A DNA stretch of 64,000 bases from Hylemonella sp. UBA6679 (GTDB lineage Bacteria > Pseudomonadota > Gammaproteobacteria > Burkholderiales > Burkholderiaceae_C). Below, one piece after another: positions 32,566-40,471 of the stretch (the first letter of the stretch is position 1; the number at the start of each line of letters is the position of its first letter). Under the pieces are notes generated by a model, which saw only the letters and a list, made by a program, of their open reading frames with translations, had not been told where the DNA came from and searched no databases. Both the position numbers and the translations under genes were made by a program. The stretch lies in the NCBI GenBank assembly GCA_002454975.1, contig DKJZ01000102.1, forward strand, positions 1 to 64,000, given 5' to 3'.

Positions 32566-34491
32566 TCAAGCAACGGATTTGGTGGCGATGTCGCTGGCAA
32601 TGGTTTGTACAAACGCATCGAGAGACATCACACCGAGGTCTTTGTTACCTCGGGCGCGCACGGCAACAGCGCCGGCTGCTTTTTCCTTGTCTCCTGCAAC
32701 CAGGATGTAGGGCAGCTTTTGCAACGAGTGCTCACGTATTTTATACGTAATTTTCTCGTTACGCAGATCAGTGATGACTCTAAGCTCTTGATTCGGCAGC
32801 GCTTTTCTCAATTTATCGGCAATTTCGCGACAGTAATCGCTCTGCGCATCGGTGATGTTGAGCACGGCGACCTGCACGGGCGCGAGCCAAGTGGGCAGTG
32901 CGCCGGCGTGTTCCTCGATCAAAATACCGACAAAACGCTCCAAGCTACCCAAGATCGCGCGGTGCAACATCACGGGGCGATGGCGGGCACCGTCTTCACC
33001 CACGTACTCGGCGTCCAAGCGCTCAGGCATGGAGAAATCAACCTGGATGGTGCCGCACTGCCACTGACGGCCAATCGCGTCTTTGAGCGTGTACTCAATC
33101 TTGGGGCCATAAAACGCGCCGTCGCCCGGAGCAATTTCAAACGTGCAGTTTGATGACTTCAGGCTTTGCATCAAGGCGTGCTCGGCCTTGTCCCAAATCT
33201 CGTCCGAGCCGATGCGCTTTTCAGGCCGGGTGGCAATTTTGTAAATGATGTCGGTGAAACCGAAGTCTTTGTAGACCTTTTGCAAGAGCGTGGTGAAGTT
33301 CACGCACTCGTCCAAAATTTGGTCTTCGGTACAGAAAATATGGCCATCGTCCTGGGTGAAGCCGCGCACCCGCATGATGCCGTGCAAGCCACCCGAGGGC
33401 TCGTTGCGGTGGCACTGGCCGAACTCACCAAAACGCAGCGGCAAATCACGGTAGCTCTTGATGCCCTGCTTGAAAATCAGGATGTGGCCCGGGCAGTTCA
33501 TGGGCTTGAGGGCGTACTCGCGCTTTTCACTCTCGGTGGTGAACATGTTGTCGCGGTACTTGTCCCAGTGGCCGGTTTTCTCCCACAAGGTTTTGTCGAT
33601 GACCTGCGGGCCTTTGACCTCTTGGTAGCCGTTGTCGCGGTAAACGTGGCGCATGTACTGCTCCACGCCTTGCCACACTGTCCAGCCCTTGGGGTGCCAA
33701 AACACCAAGCCAGGCGCGTGGTCGTCGATGTGGAACAAATCGAGCTCGCGGCCGAGTTTGCGGTGGTCGCGTTTTTCAGCTTCTTCGAGCATGGTGAGGT
33801 ACTGCTGCAGCTCGTCTTTGCTGGCCCAGGCGGTGCCATACACACGCTGCAGCATCTCGTTGCGGTGGTCGCCGCGCCAGTAGGCGCCGGCCACCTTCAT
33901 GAGCTTGAAGTGTTTGAGCTTGCCCGTGCTGGGCACGTGCGGGCCGCGGCACAGGTCTTCAAACTGGCCTTCGCGGTACAGGCTCACGTCTTCATTGGCC
34001 GGAATGCTGGCAATGATTTCTGCCTTGTAATGCTCGCCCAAGCTCTTGAAGTGGGCCACGGCCTCGTCGCGCGGCAGCACACGGCGCATCACGGGCTCGT
34101 CTTTGTTGGCCAGCTCGGTCATCTTTTTCTCGATGGCCGTGAGGTCTTCAGGCGTGAAGGGGCGCTTGTACGAAAAGTCGTAATAAAAGCCGTTGTCGAT
34201 CACTGGGCCAATCGTGACTTGCGCCTCGGGGAACAGCTCTTTGACAGCGTAGGCCAACAAGTGCGCGGTGGAATGGCGGATCACCTCCAGCCCGTCGGCA
34301 TCTTTGGCCGTGATGATGGACAGCGGGCTGTTGGCCTCAATGAGGTGGCTGGTGTCCACCACTTTGCCGTTCACTTTGCCAGCCAAAGCGGCTTTGGCCA
34401 AACCCGCGCCGATGGAAGCAGCCACCTCGGCCACCGTGACTGGGCCGGGGTAATCGCGGGTGGAACCGTCGGGAAGCGTGATCTGGACCAT
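32566..34491 (-). CDS. thrS: Threonyl-tRNA synthetase
   Basis: About 641 residues. N-terminal TGS domain (MVQITLPDGSTRDYPGPV), the editing domain with HSTAHLLAYAVKELFP and the zinc-binding class II core: MNCPGHILIFK, RFGEFGQCHRNEPSGGLHGIMRVRGFTQDDGHIF, and the anticodon-binding C-terminus. I choose ATG 34489-34491 because it matches the start of E. coli ThrS; the ATG at 34500 three codons upstream is possible. A terminator-like hairpin ends only about 14 bases before the start. It precedes infC by 81 bases, as in many proteobacteria. Confidence 0.97.
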   Translation of the reverse strand: MVQITLPDGSTRDYPGPVTVAEVAASIGAGLAKAALAGKVNGKVVDTSHLIEANSPLSIITAKDADGLEVIRHSTAHLLAYAVKELFPEAQVTIGPVIDNGFYYDFSYKRPFTPEDLTAIEKKMTELANKDEPVMRRVLPRDEAVAHFKSLGEHYKAEIIASIPANEDVSLYREGQFEDLCRGPHVPSTGKLKHFKLMKVAGAYWRGDHRNEMLQRVYGTAWASKDELQQYLTMLEEAEKRDHRKLGRELDLFHIDDHAPGLVFWHPKGWTVWQGVEQYMRHVYRDNGYQEVKGPQVIDKTLWEKTGHWDKYRDNMFTTESEKREYALKPMNCPGHILIFKQGIKSYRDLPLRFGEFGQCHRNEPSGGLHGIMRVRGFTQDDGHIFCTEDQILDECVNFTTLLQKVYKDFGFTDIIYKIATRPEKRIGSDEIWDKAEHALMQSLKSSNCTFEIAPGDGAFYGPKIEYTLKDAIGRQWQCGTIQVDFSMPERLDAEYVGEDGARHRPVMLHRAILGSLERFVGILIEEHAGALPTWLAPVQVAVLNITDAQSDYCREIADKLRKALPNQELRVITDLRNEKITYKIREHSLQKLPYILVAGDKEKAAGAVAVRARGNKDLGVMSLDAFVQTIASDIATKSVA

Positions 34492-34505
34492 GTTGCTCAT
34501 TCGTG

Positions 34506-34539
34506 AAAAAGAAAAAGGCGCGGAAATCATCCGCGCCTT
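34506..34539 (-). terminator. Terminator-like hairpin abutting thrS
   Basis: Perfect 10-bp stem AAGGCGCGGA / TCCGCGCCTT (34530-34539 with 34515-34524), 5-base loop, then TTTTCTTTTT on the minus strand (34506-34514). It lies between the upstream ketopantoate-reductase-like gene and thrS, ending 5-14 bases before the thrS start codon, so it could end the upstream transcript or attenuate thrS. Confidence 0.75.
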
Positions 34540-34674
34540 GCATTGAATTCCTGAGCCGACGATTTTAACCTTGTCAGCAGCAGGCCGCCCTGCTTGCTGA
34601 GCCAGCTGCTGGGCACCTGGTTGCCACTTGGGCGCAAGATGCCGCAGGGCCGTCAAACCCAGGCGCAGAGCCCT

Positions 34675-35760
34675 TTAGGCAACCGCCACTGCTTGGGCAA
34701 CTTTGCGGTTTTTCTCCAGCCAACCGTTGACGCTGCGCACGGTGTCGTCCACAGAGTCGGAACGCAGGTTTAGTTGCGCCGCCACCAATTTCACCAAGAG
34801 GTCAATGCGCTCGATGTCGGTGGCGCCAGCTGCCAAGGCGCGTGCGGCAGATGAGGGCTTGAGCAAACCTTGCGCGGCGTTGGCGTATTTTTCAAAAGGC
34901 ACCATGTCTTGCGGGTCAGCACCGAGCAAAACGCACAAGCCTGTGACCCACTCGTAAACGTCTTGTGAGGCAGCCAGGTCGCCATGAACAGCTTCTTTGA
35001 TCGGACGCACGTCATCGGCCTGCACGCAACGGTAGTTGCCTGTGAGCAGCATGCTCCATTTGGCCAAGGGCACAAAAATGGATGCATACAACTTGAGTTT
35101 GACGGGCAGATCCAGCATGTCGCCGTTGACATTCAGGCGGGCGTTGGCGATGCCTTCGTCCATGGCTTGCAGCATGGCGTTGTGCTTGGGGTCTGCAAAG
35201 CCCGAGACCTTGAAGTTGGTGGGCAGGCCCACCTGCAGCACATTGGGCTGCTCCTCGGGTGGGCGAAAAGCCTGTGGGTCGGGGCTGCACAAGGTCATCA
35301 AGCCGGGCTCAAAGTTGTCCCACACCGAGGCGTCGTGGAAGCAGGCTTTGAACTCTTGCGCGTTCAAACCAGGGATACGTGCCAGGTAAGGCAGCGGAGG
35401 CATGTTCATGATGGACATGCAGGGCACCTTGGCCAGGGCGATGCGCTGCATCAGCGCCTTGACGCTGGGCTCGCTGTACTGAGGCTCTTGCATGGCCAGG
35501 CACACCAGGTCGTAATCCTGGGGGCGGGCTGCCTCAGGCGTGACGGCGTTGAGTTGGCCGGGGAACTCACGTGAATCAATCTCAACCATGCCTTCACGAC
35601 CTTTGACGGCCATGCGCACCCGCGTGCCTTGCGCATTGATGAGATCGGCGGTTTTTTGCCGACATACCAAACTGACGGAGTGACCCGCCATGAGAAGTTT
35701 GCTTCCCAGCAAAGAACCGTAGGAAGCACCCAAAATCAAAACTTTGTACTGATGACTCAT
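34675..35760 (-). CDS. Ketopantoate reductase (ApbA/PanE) family protein
   Basis: 361 residues. The N-terminal Rossmann motif VLILGASYGSLLGSKLLMAGHSV is close to the PanE GxGxxG, although the second glycine is Ser-flanked (GASYGS), and the rest has a 6-phosphogluconate-dehydrogenase-like helical C-terminus (KLKLYASIFVPLAKWSMLLTGNYRC). The family makes pantoate, but this long variant without the standard catalytic segment seems a divergent paralogue. It is 54 bases downstream of aceA. Function uncertain. Confidence 0.75.
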   Translation of the reverse strand: MSHQYKVLILGASYGSLLGSKLLMAGHSVSLVCRQKTADLINAQGTRVRMAVKGREGMVEIDSREFPGQLNAVTPEAARPQDYDLVCLAMQEPQYSEPSVKALMQRIALAKVPCMSIMNMPPLPYLARIPGLNAQEFKACFHDASVWDNFEPGLMTLCSPDPQAFRPPEEQPNVLQVGLPTNFKVSGFADPKHNAMLQAMDEGIANARLNVNGDMLDLPVKLKLYASIFVPLAKWSMLLTGNYRCVQADDVRPIKEAVHGDLAASQDVYEWVTGLCVLLGADPQDMVPFEKYANAAQGLLKPSSAARALAAGATDIERIDLLVKLVAAQLNLRSDSVDDTVRSVNGWLEKNRKVAQAVAVA

Positions 35761-35814
35761 GGCAAATAACTCCGTCAGACCCCCGTCTTTCAGAGGGCCG
35801 ATATGGTGGAAGGA

Positions 35815-37134
35815 TTAATGGAACTGTTCTTCTTCGGTCGAACCGGTCAGCGCTGTGACGCTGGACTGGCCACCTTGGATGGCGGTGGTCACTTCGTCGA
35901 AGTAACCTGTACCAACCTCTTGCTGGTGAGACACGAAGGTGTAGCCACGGTCACGTGCAGCGAACTCCGGTTCTTGCACGCGCTCAACGTAGGCAGACAT
36001 ACCACGCTTGACGTAGTCTTGCGACAAATCATACATGTTGTACCACATGCTGTGAATACCCGCGAGCGTAATAAATTGGTACTTGTAGCCCATCGCACCC
36101 AACTCGCGTTGGAATTTTGCAATGGTGGCGTCGTCGAGGTTCTTCTTCCAGTTGAACGATGGCGAGCAGTTGTAAGCCAGCATCTTGCCGGGGTGGACTT
36201 TGTGCACGGCATCGGCGAACTTCTTGGCGAAGTCCAGGTCAGGCGTGCCGGTTTCGCACCACACCAGGTCTGCATACTCAGCATAAGCAATGGCGCGGGC
36301 CACTGCTTGGTCCATGCCTTTGCGTGTTTTGTAGAAGCCTTCAGCCGTGCGCTCGCCGGTGAGGAAAGGCTTGTCGATCTCGTCGTAGTCGGAGGTGAGC
36401 AGGTCAGCGGCTTCTGCGTCGGTACGGGCAATCACCAGTGTGGGCACGCCAGCGATGTCGGCAGCCATGCGGGCTGCGATGAGCTTTTGGCAAGCCTCGC
36501 GAGTGGGCAAGAGCACTTTACCGCCCATGTGGCCACATTTCTTCACCGAGGCCAACTGGTCTTCCCAGTGCACGCCACCAGCGCCGGCCTTGATCATGGC
36601 CTTCATCAGCTCAAACGCGTTGAGCACGCCGCCGAAACCGGCTTCAGCGTCAGCCACGATGGGCGCGAAGTAATCGACATAACCTTTGTCGCCAGCATTG
36701 ATGCCTTTGGAGTGCTGGATCTCGTCTGCGCGGCGGAAGGTGTTGTTGATGGTTTCCACCACTTTTGGCACCGAATCCACTGGGTACAGCGACTGGTCGG
36801 GGTACATGGACGAGTAGGTGTTGTTGTCAGCAGCCACTTGCCAGCCCGACAGGTAGATGGCTTTCACGCCAGCCTTGACCTGCTGCATGGCTTGACCACC
36901 GGTGAGCGCGCCCAGGCAGTTCACATAGGGCTCGGCGTGCAACATGTCCCAGAGCTTTTCAGCAGCGCGGCGGGCCACGGTGTGCTCAATGGGGAAAGAA
37001 CCACGCAGACGCACCACGTCAGCAGCGGTGTAACCGCGCTTGATGCCCTTCCAGCGAGGGTTGGTGGCCCACTCTTTTTCGAGCGCGGCAACTTGTTGTT
37101 CGCGGCTGAGTTGTTCGGTCAGGTTTTGCGGCAT
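35815..37134 (-). CDS. aceA: Isocitrate lyase
   Basis: A 439-residue glyoxylate-shunt enzyme splitting isocitrate into glyoxylate and succinate. The catalytic signature KKCGHMGGK has Cys200; other active-site blocks are YLSGWQVAADNN, GGVHWEDQLASVKKC and NCSPSFNWKK. AGGAG lies six bases before the ATG. It enables growth on acetate, fatty acids or PHB-derived acetyl-CoA, which fits the PHB genes at the left. A large palindrome lies about 95 bases upstream and is likely its control site. Malate synthase is not in the window. Confidence 0.97.
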   Translation of the reverse strand: MPQNLTEQLSREQQVAALEKEWATNPRWKGIKRGYTAADVVRLRGSFPIEHTVARRAAEKLWDMLHAEPYVNCLGALTGGQAMQQVKAGVKAIYLSGWQVAADNNTYSSMYPDQSLYPVDSVPKVVETINNTFRRADEIQHSKGINAGDKGYVDYFAPIVADAEAGFGGVLNAFELMKAMIKAGAGGVHWEDQLASVKKCGHMGGKVLLPTREACQKLIAARMAADIAGVPTLVIARTDAEAADLLTSDYDEIDKPFLTGERTAEGFYKTRKGMDQAVARAIAYAEYADLVWCETGTPDLDFAKKFADAVHKVHPGKMLAYNCSPSFNWKKNLDDATIAKFQRELGAMGYKYQFITLAGIHSMWYNMYDLSQDYVKRGMSAYVERVQEPEFAARDRGYTFVSHQQEVGTGYFDEVTTAIQGGQSSVTALTGSTEEEQFH

Positions 37135-37228
37135 GGATATCTCCTAAGGGTTGGTTGAACGATGGATATCGACATTTATCGTGTCGCCATGAATGAATTC
37201 TAGGTCTTCTATAAGAGTTGCAGGATTC

Positions 37229-37250
37229 TTATGTCTTATATAAGACATAA
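37229..37250. promoter_or_regulatory. 22-bp perfect palindrome upstream of aceA, candidate operator
   Basis: A perfect 22-base palindrome whose core is ATGTCTTATATAAGACAT (37231-37248). Related AT-rich segments flank it: CTTCTATAAGAG (37208-37219) and CCATAAGAATC to the right. It is 95-116 bases upstream of the aceA ATG in a region with no gene, and probably binds a dimeric carbon-metabolism regulator that I cannot name. Confidence 0.65.
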
Positions 37251-37320
37251 ATCTTTTCCATAAGAATCAAGCACTTAGAACGCCCATGCCGGCATGCGAA
37301 ACAAGAAATTGCACAGTGAG

Positions 37321-37352
37321 AAAAAACAAAAGCCGCGGCATGCCGCGGCTTT
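37321..37352 (-). terminator. Intrinsic terminator of rraA
   Basis: A perfect palindrome AAAGCCGCGGCATGCCGCGG... (37329-37352) folds into a strong stem; on the minus strand it is followed by TTTGTTTTTT. It lies 56 bases after the rraA stop. Confidence 0.9.
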
Positions 37353-37407
37353 CACAATGCAAAAAGTGGTTTTGCCAATCAAGACATCATTCAGGGCCCG
37401 TGATCCC

Positions 37408-37899
37408 TCAGAGCTTGTGTGTGCTCAGCACCATGCCGTCGGCGTCGGCATACAGCCAATCACCAGGTCGTACCCAAACCCCTTGCACTTGTATCGGCAC
37501 ATTCAGTTGGCCTTCTTGGCGCTTGGTGGTGGGCATGGGCACACAAGCCAGCGCACGAATGCCCACCGCATGGCCGGCAAGCTCTGCAACATCGCGCACA
37601 CAACCATCAATGACCACACCTGCCCAGCCGTTTTTGGCAGCAGCTGCTCCCAAATTGCCGCCCAACAAAGCAAAACGCAAGGACGAGCCACCATCGACCA
37701 CCAACACACGACCCAAACCCGGCTGGTCAACTTGGGCTTTGACCAGTGAGTTGTCTTCAAAACATTTGATCGTCACAACCTCGCCATGAAACGAGCCGTG
37801 AGCGCCGAAATCTCGGAACACAGGTGGCAGCACCCGAAAGGCGCCGCCAAGGTCGGATGCCTGCGCATCGCACAGGTCGCAAGTGGCCAAAGAACCCAT
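37408..37899 (-). CDS. rraA: RraA family protein (RNase E regulator / HMG-CHA aldolase type)
   Basis: About 163 residues. The diagnostic block GGNLGAAAAKNGWAGVVIDGCVRD contains the G-x3-A and R-x-x-D residues of the RraA/4-hydroxy-4-methyl-2-oxoglutarate aldolase fold. Members either inhibit RNase E or act as class II aldolases; the sequence does not decide. The start is ATG 37897-37899 with GAGGAGG eight bases upstream; the frame extends further without homology. It stands alone between the SWIB gene and aceA, with its own terminator. Confidence 0.9.
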   Translation of the reverse strand: MGSLATCDLCDAQASDLGGAFRVLPPVFRDFGAHGSFHGEVVTIKCFEDNSLVKAQVDQPGLGRVLVVDGGSSLRFALLGGNLGAAAAKNGWAGVVIDGCVRDVAELAGHAVGIRALACVPMPTTKRQEGQLNVPIQVQGVWVRPGDWLYADADGMVLSTHKL

Positions 37900-38151
37900 G
37901 AAAAAATCCTCCTCGGGTGATGAAAAAAACGCCAGATGAAAACGCCCAATCATTCTGAATCAAAAGCCTGCAGGCCTCGAGGAGGAGTTGAAGCGTAAAA
38001 AAACAACAATTCAGTCAATTTTTTTGCTGTTTTCCCTCTGAAAAACACGTTTAACGCTTGGAAAGAGCATTTTTCTCAATTAGCATGCATGCAGCTTCTG
38101 GAAAAGCAGTTTTTCAGAGGTAAACATCCCAACTTACAGAGGACAACAATC

Positions 38152-38568
38152 ATGGCAACTGCAAAGAAAGCTCCAGCAAAAAAAGCGCCCGCAACCAAGG
38201 CCGCTCCTGCTAAAAAAGTAGCCGCTAAGGCTGCACCCGCAAAGAAAGCTGCGCCAGCGAAAGCCGCAGCACCTGCGAAAAAAGCCGCACCTGCTAAGAA
38301 GGCTGCTCCTGCTAAGAAGCGCACGCCCAACGCTGCCTTCATGAAGGCCCTGACACCAAGCGCCGCTTTGGCTGCTGTGGTGGGTGCTGCTCCCCTGCCC
38401 CGTACCGAGGTGGTGAGCAAGCTGTGGGCTTACATCAAGAAGAACAAGCTGCAAGATGCGACCAACAAGCGCATGATCAACTCCGATGCCAAACTCAAAG
38501 AAGTGTTCGGCAAAGCCCAAGTCTCGATGTTCGAGATGTCCGGCCTGATCGGCAAGCACCTGAAATAA
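38152..38568 (+). CDS. SWIB/MDM2-domain protein with lysine/alanine-rich histone-like N-terminus
   Basis: 138 residues. The first 60 residues are almost only Lys, Ala and Pro in repeated AAPAKK units, like histone H1 tails and bacterial AlgP-type proteins; this should bind DNA. From about residue 63 a SWIB domain follows: MKALTPSAALAAVVGAAPLPRTEVVSKLWAYIKKNKLQD, NKRMINSDAKLKEVFGK, MFEMSGLIGKHLK. It may be a nucleoid-associated protein. GAGGA lies eight bases upstream of ATG 38152; the 21 codons upstream are not part of the gene. A terminator follows. The fusion of the two elements is known in some betaproteobacteria and chlamydiae; its target is unknown. Confidence 0.88.
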   Translation: MATAKKAPAKKAPATKAAPAKKVAAKAAPAKKAAPAKAAAPAKKAAPAKKAAPAKKRTPNAAFMKALTPSAALAAVVGAAPLPRTEVVSKLWAYIKKNKLQDATNKRMINSDAKLKEVFGKAQVSMFEMSGLIGKHLK

Positions 38569-38587
38569 TTCAGCCCTGCGCCAAGAG

Positions 38588-38614
38588 AAAAGCCACCGCA
38601 AGGTGGCTTTTTTT
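38588..38614 (+). terminator. Intrinsic terminator of the SWIB gene
   Basis: AAAAGCCACC, loop GCAA, GGTGGCTTTTTTT: a 7-bp stem plus A-T extension and T tract, 20 bases after the stop. Confidence 0.92.
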
Positions 38615-38690
38615 ATGCGGTCTGTGCAGGACCAAGACCCCGTGTTTGCGCGAGGCTTAATCGAGAACTAAGCCGTCCTCTTCAGCTGGC

Positions 38691-38720
38691 TTTAGTTGGC
38701 CTTAGTTGGCCTTAGTTGGT
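38691..38720. repeat. Three tandem copies of a decamer
   Basis: TTTAGTTGGC, CTTAGTTGGC, CTTAGTTGGT in a row at the 3' end of the ThDP gene, reaching its stop codon. Probably slippage; no known function. Confidence 0.7.
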
Positions 38721-40462
38721 TAGCTGCCTTTAGCCAAGGCGGTTTGCGTGATGGCGCTCAGGGTCGCACGGGTGGTGATCACATCGGGGTCGAGCATGAT
38801 CTCAATGAGCGTGCCCTCCTCCCGAGCTAGCGCAGCCAAGAGCTCAGGCTCGAAAGCCTCGGTGCGGGTGATGCGCACGCCGGCATAGCCGTAAGCCTGT
38901 GCCAGGCGCGCAAAATCGGGGTTGTGCAAGCGCGAACCGGTGTTGTGCTGGGGAAATTCACGCTCCTGGTGCATGCGAATGGTGCCGTACATGCCGTTGT
39001 TGAGCAGCACAATGATGGTCTTGGCGCCGTACTGAACCGCCGTGGCCAGCTCTTGGCCATTCATCAAAAAATCGCCATCGCCCGCGATGGTGAACACCAC
39101 ACGTCCTGCTCCGCCTTGTTGGCGGGTGACGATCGAGGCTGCAATACCAGCGGGTACGCCGTAGCCCATGGCGCCGTTGGTCGGCGCCAACTGCGTGCGG
39201 TGACCCTTGGCCAAGCCGTGGTGTTTGAAGTAGCGGTGCATCCAACTTGCAAAATTGCCCGCACCGTTGGTCAGCACCGCATCGGTAGGCAAATGCTTTT
39301 GCAAACAAGCCACCACAGAAGGCATGTCGACCAAACCGCGCTCAGAGTCTTGCAAACCCAAGCTTTGCGGCGCGATGTTGGCCAAGTAGTCCGCGTTGCA
39401 GGCTGCTGTCCAATCTTCCCAAGCCAACACTGGCGGCGCAGTCAAAACCTCGAGCGAGCGGGCTGCGGCGTTCATGGTGGCATTGATGGCCAAGTCTGCG
39501 CGGTACACGCGGTTGAGCTCCTCGGCACTGGCGTGGATGTGCACCAGCTTTTGCGCCGGACGCGGCAAATCAAGCAAGGTGTAGCCGCTGGTGGTCATTT
39601 CGCCCAAGCGAGAACCAATGACCAGCAAAAAATCGCTGGCTTTGATGCGCGCTGCCAGCTTGGGGTTGATGGCAATGCCCACATCGCCGGCGTACTGCGG
39701 GTGGTGGTTGTCAAAGGTGTCTTGTGCGCGGAAGGTGTTGGCCACGGGCAGCTTCCAGTTTTCGGCAAAACGCTGCAAAGCCTGGGCAGACTGCACCGTC
39801 CAGCCGCTGCCACCGGCCAGGACCATGGGGCGCTCTGAATTCAATAGCAAGGTGCGCAAGTCTCGCAAGGCGCCGGGATCGCTCCAGGCCTCAACCGCGG
39901 GGGCGGCAGGCAGTGCTTGCAAGCCCTGCACGGTGTGGGTGAGCATGTCTTCGGGCAAGACCACCACCACTGGGCCGGGCCGACCGTTCATGGCCATGGC
40001 AAAGGCGCGCGCCACGTACTCAGGAATGCGCTTTGCATCGTCAATGCGCTCGACCCGCTTGGCCATGCCCTTGGTGCTCGGGCCAAAGAAAGAGGCAAAG
40101 TCCACCTCTTGAAAAGCTTCCCGGTCGCGCGTGTCGGTGGCCACATCACCCACAAACAGCACCAGGGGCGTGGAATCTTGAAACGCGGTGTGTATGCCAA
40201 TGGAGGCGTTGGTGGCACCTGGGCCGCGGGTGACAAAACACACACCGGGCTTGCCAGTTAAGCGAGCGTGTGCGTCTGCCATGTATGCCGCACCGCCCTC
40301 TTGCCGGCAGGTCACAAATTCAATGGCATCACGCCGGGCATGAAAGCCATCGAGCACAGCCAGGTAACTTTCACCGGGCACACCGAATGCGTGGGTCACG
40401 CCCTGGGCCACCAAACAATCCACCAGCAGGTGGCCCGCCATTTGCGAAGAAGAAGTCGACAT
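38720..40462 (-). CDS. Thiamine-diphosphate enzyme, acetolactate-synthase-like
   Basis: 580 residues with three-domain acetohydroxyacid-synthase architecture. Catalytic Glu55 in TCRQEGGAAYMADAHAR activates ThDP; GDGDFLMNGQELATA...LNN (about 445-475) binds ThDP and Mg2+. No small regulatory subunit gene follows, and the downstream neighbour is an MFS carrier eight bases away, so it is more likely a catabolic ThDP decarboxylase/lyase than the biosynthetic IlvB. Substrate unknown. Confidence 0.88.
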   Translation of the reverse strand: MSTSSSQMAGHLLVDCLVAQGVTHAFGVPGESYLAVLDGFHARRDAIEFVTCRQEGGAAYMADAHARLTGKPGVCFVTRGPGATNASIGIHTAFQDSTPLVLFVGDVATDTRDREAFQEVDFASFFGPSTKGMAKRVERIDDAKRIPEYVARAFAMAMNGRPGPVVVVLPEDMLTHTVQGLQALPAAPAVEAWSDPGALRDLRTLLLNSERPMVLAGGSGWTVQSAQALQRFAENWKLPVANTFRAQDTFDNHHPQYAGDVGIAINPKLAARIKASDFLLVIGSRLGEMTTSGYTLLDLPRPAQKLVHIHASAEELNRVYRADLAINATMNAAARSLEVLTAPPVLAWEDWTAACNADYLANIAPQSLGLQDSERGLVDMPSVVACLQKHLPTDAVLTNGAGNFASWMHRYFKHHGLAKGHRTQLAPTNGAMGYGVPAGIAASIVTRQQGGAGRVVFTIAGDGDFLMNGQELATAVQYGAKTIIVLLNNGMYGTIRMHQEREFPQHNTGSRLHNPDFARLAQAYGYAGVRITRTEAFEPELLAALAREEGTLIEIMLDPDVITTRATLSAITQTALAKGS

Positions 40463-40471
40463 CGTGATAAA

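Noticed and set aside
34500..34680. T-box riboswitch before thrS
   Set aside because: No specifier hairpin or T-box antiterminator sequence was seen; T-boxes are also not typical of betaproteobacteria.
38170..38320. Repetitive AAPAKK coding region as a CRISPR-like or other DNA repeat
   Set aside because: The repeat is in the protein sequence of the SWIB gene's tail; there are no unique spacers or regular repeat lengths.
38720..40462. Biosynthetic acetolactate synthase IlvB
   Set aside because: There is no ilvN or ilvC partner, and the companion gene is an MFS carrier; only the ThDP enzyme family is supported.
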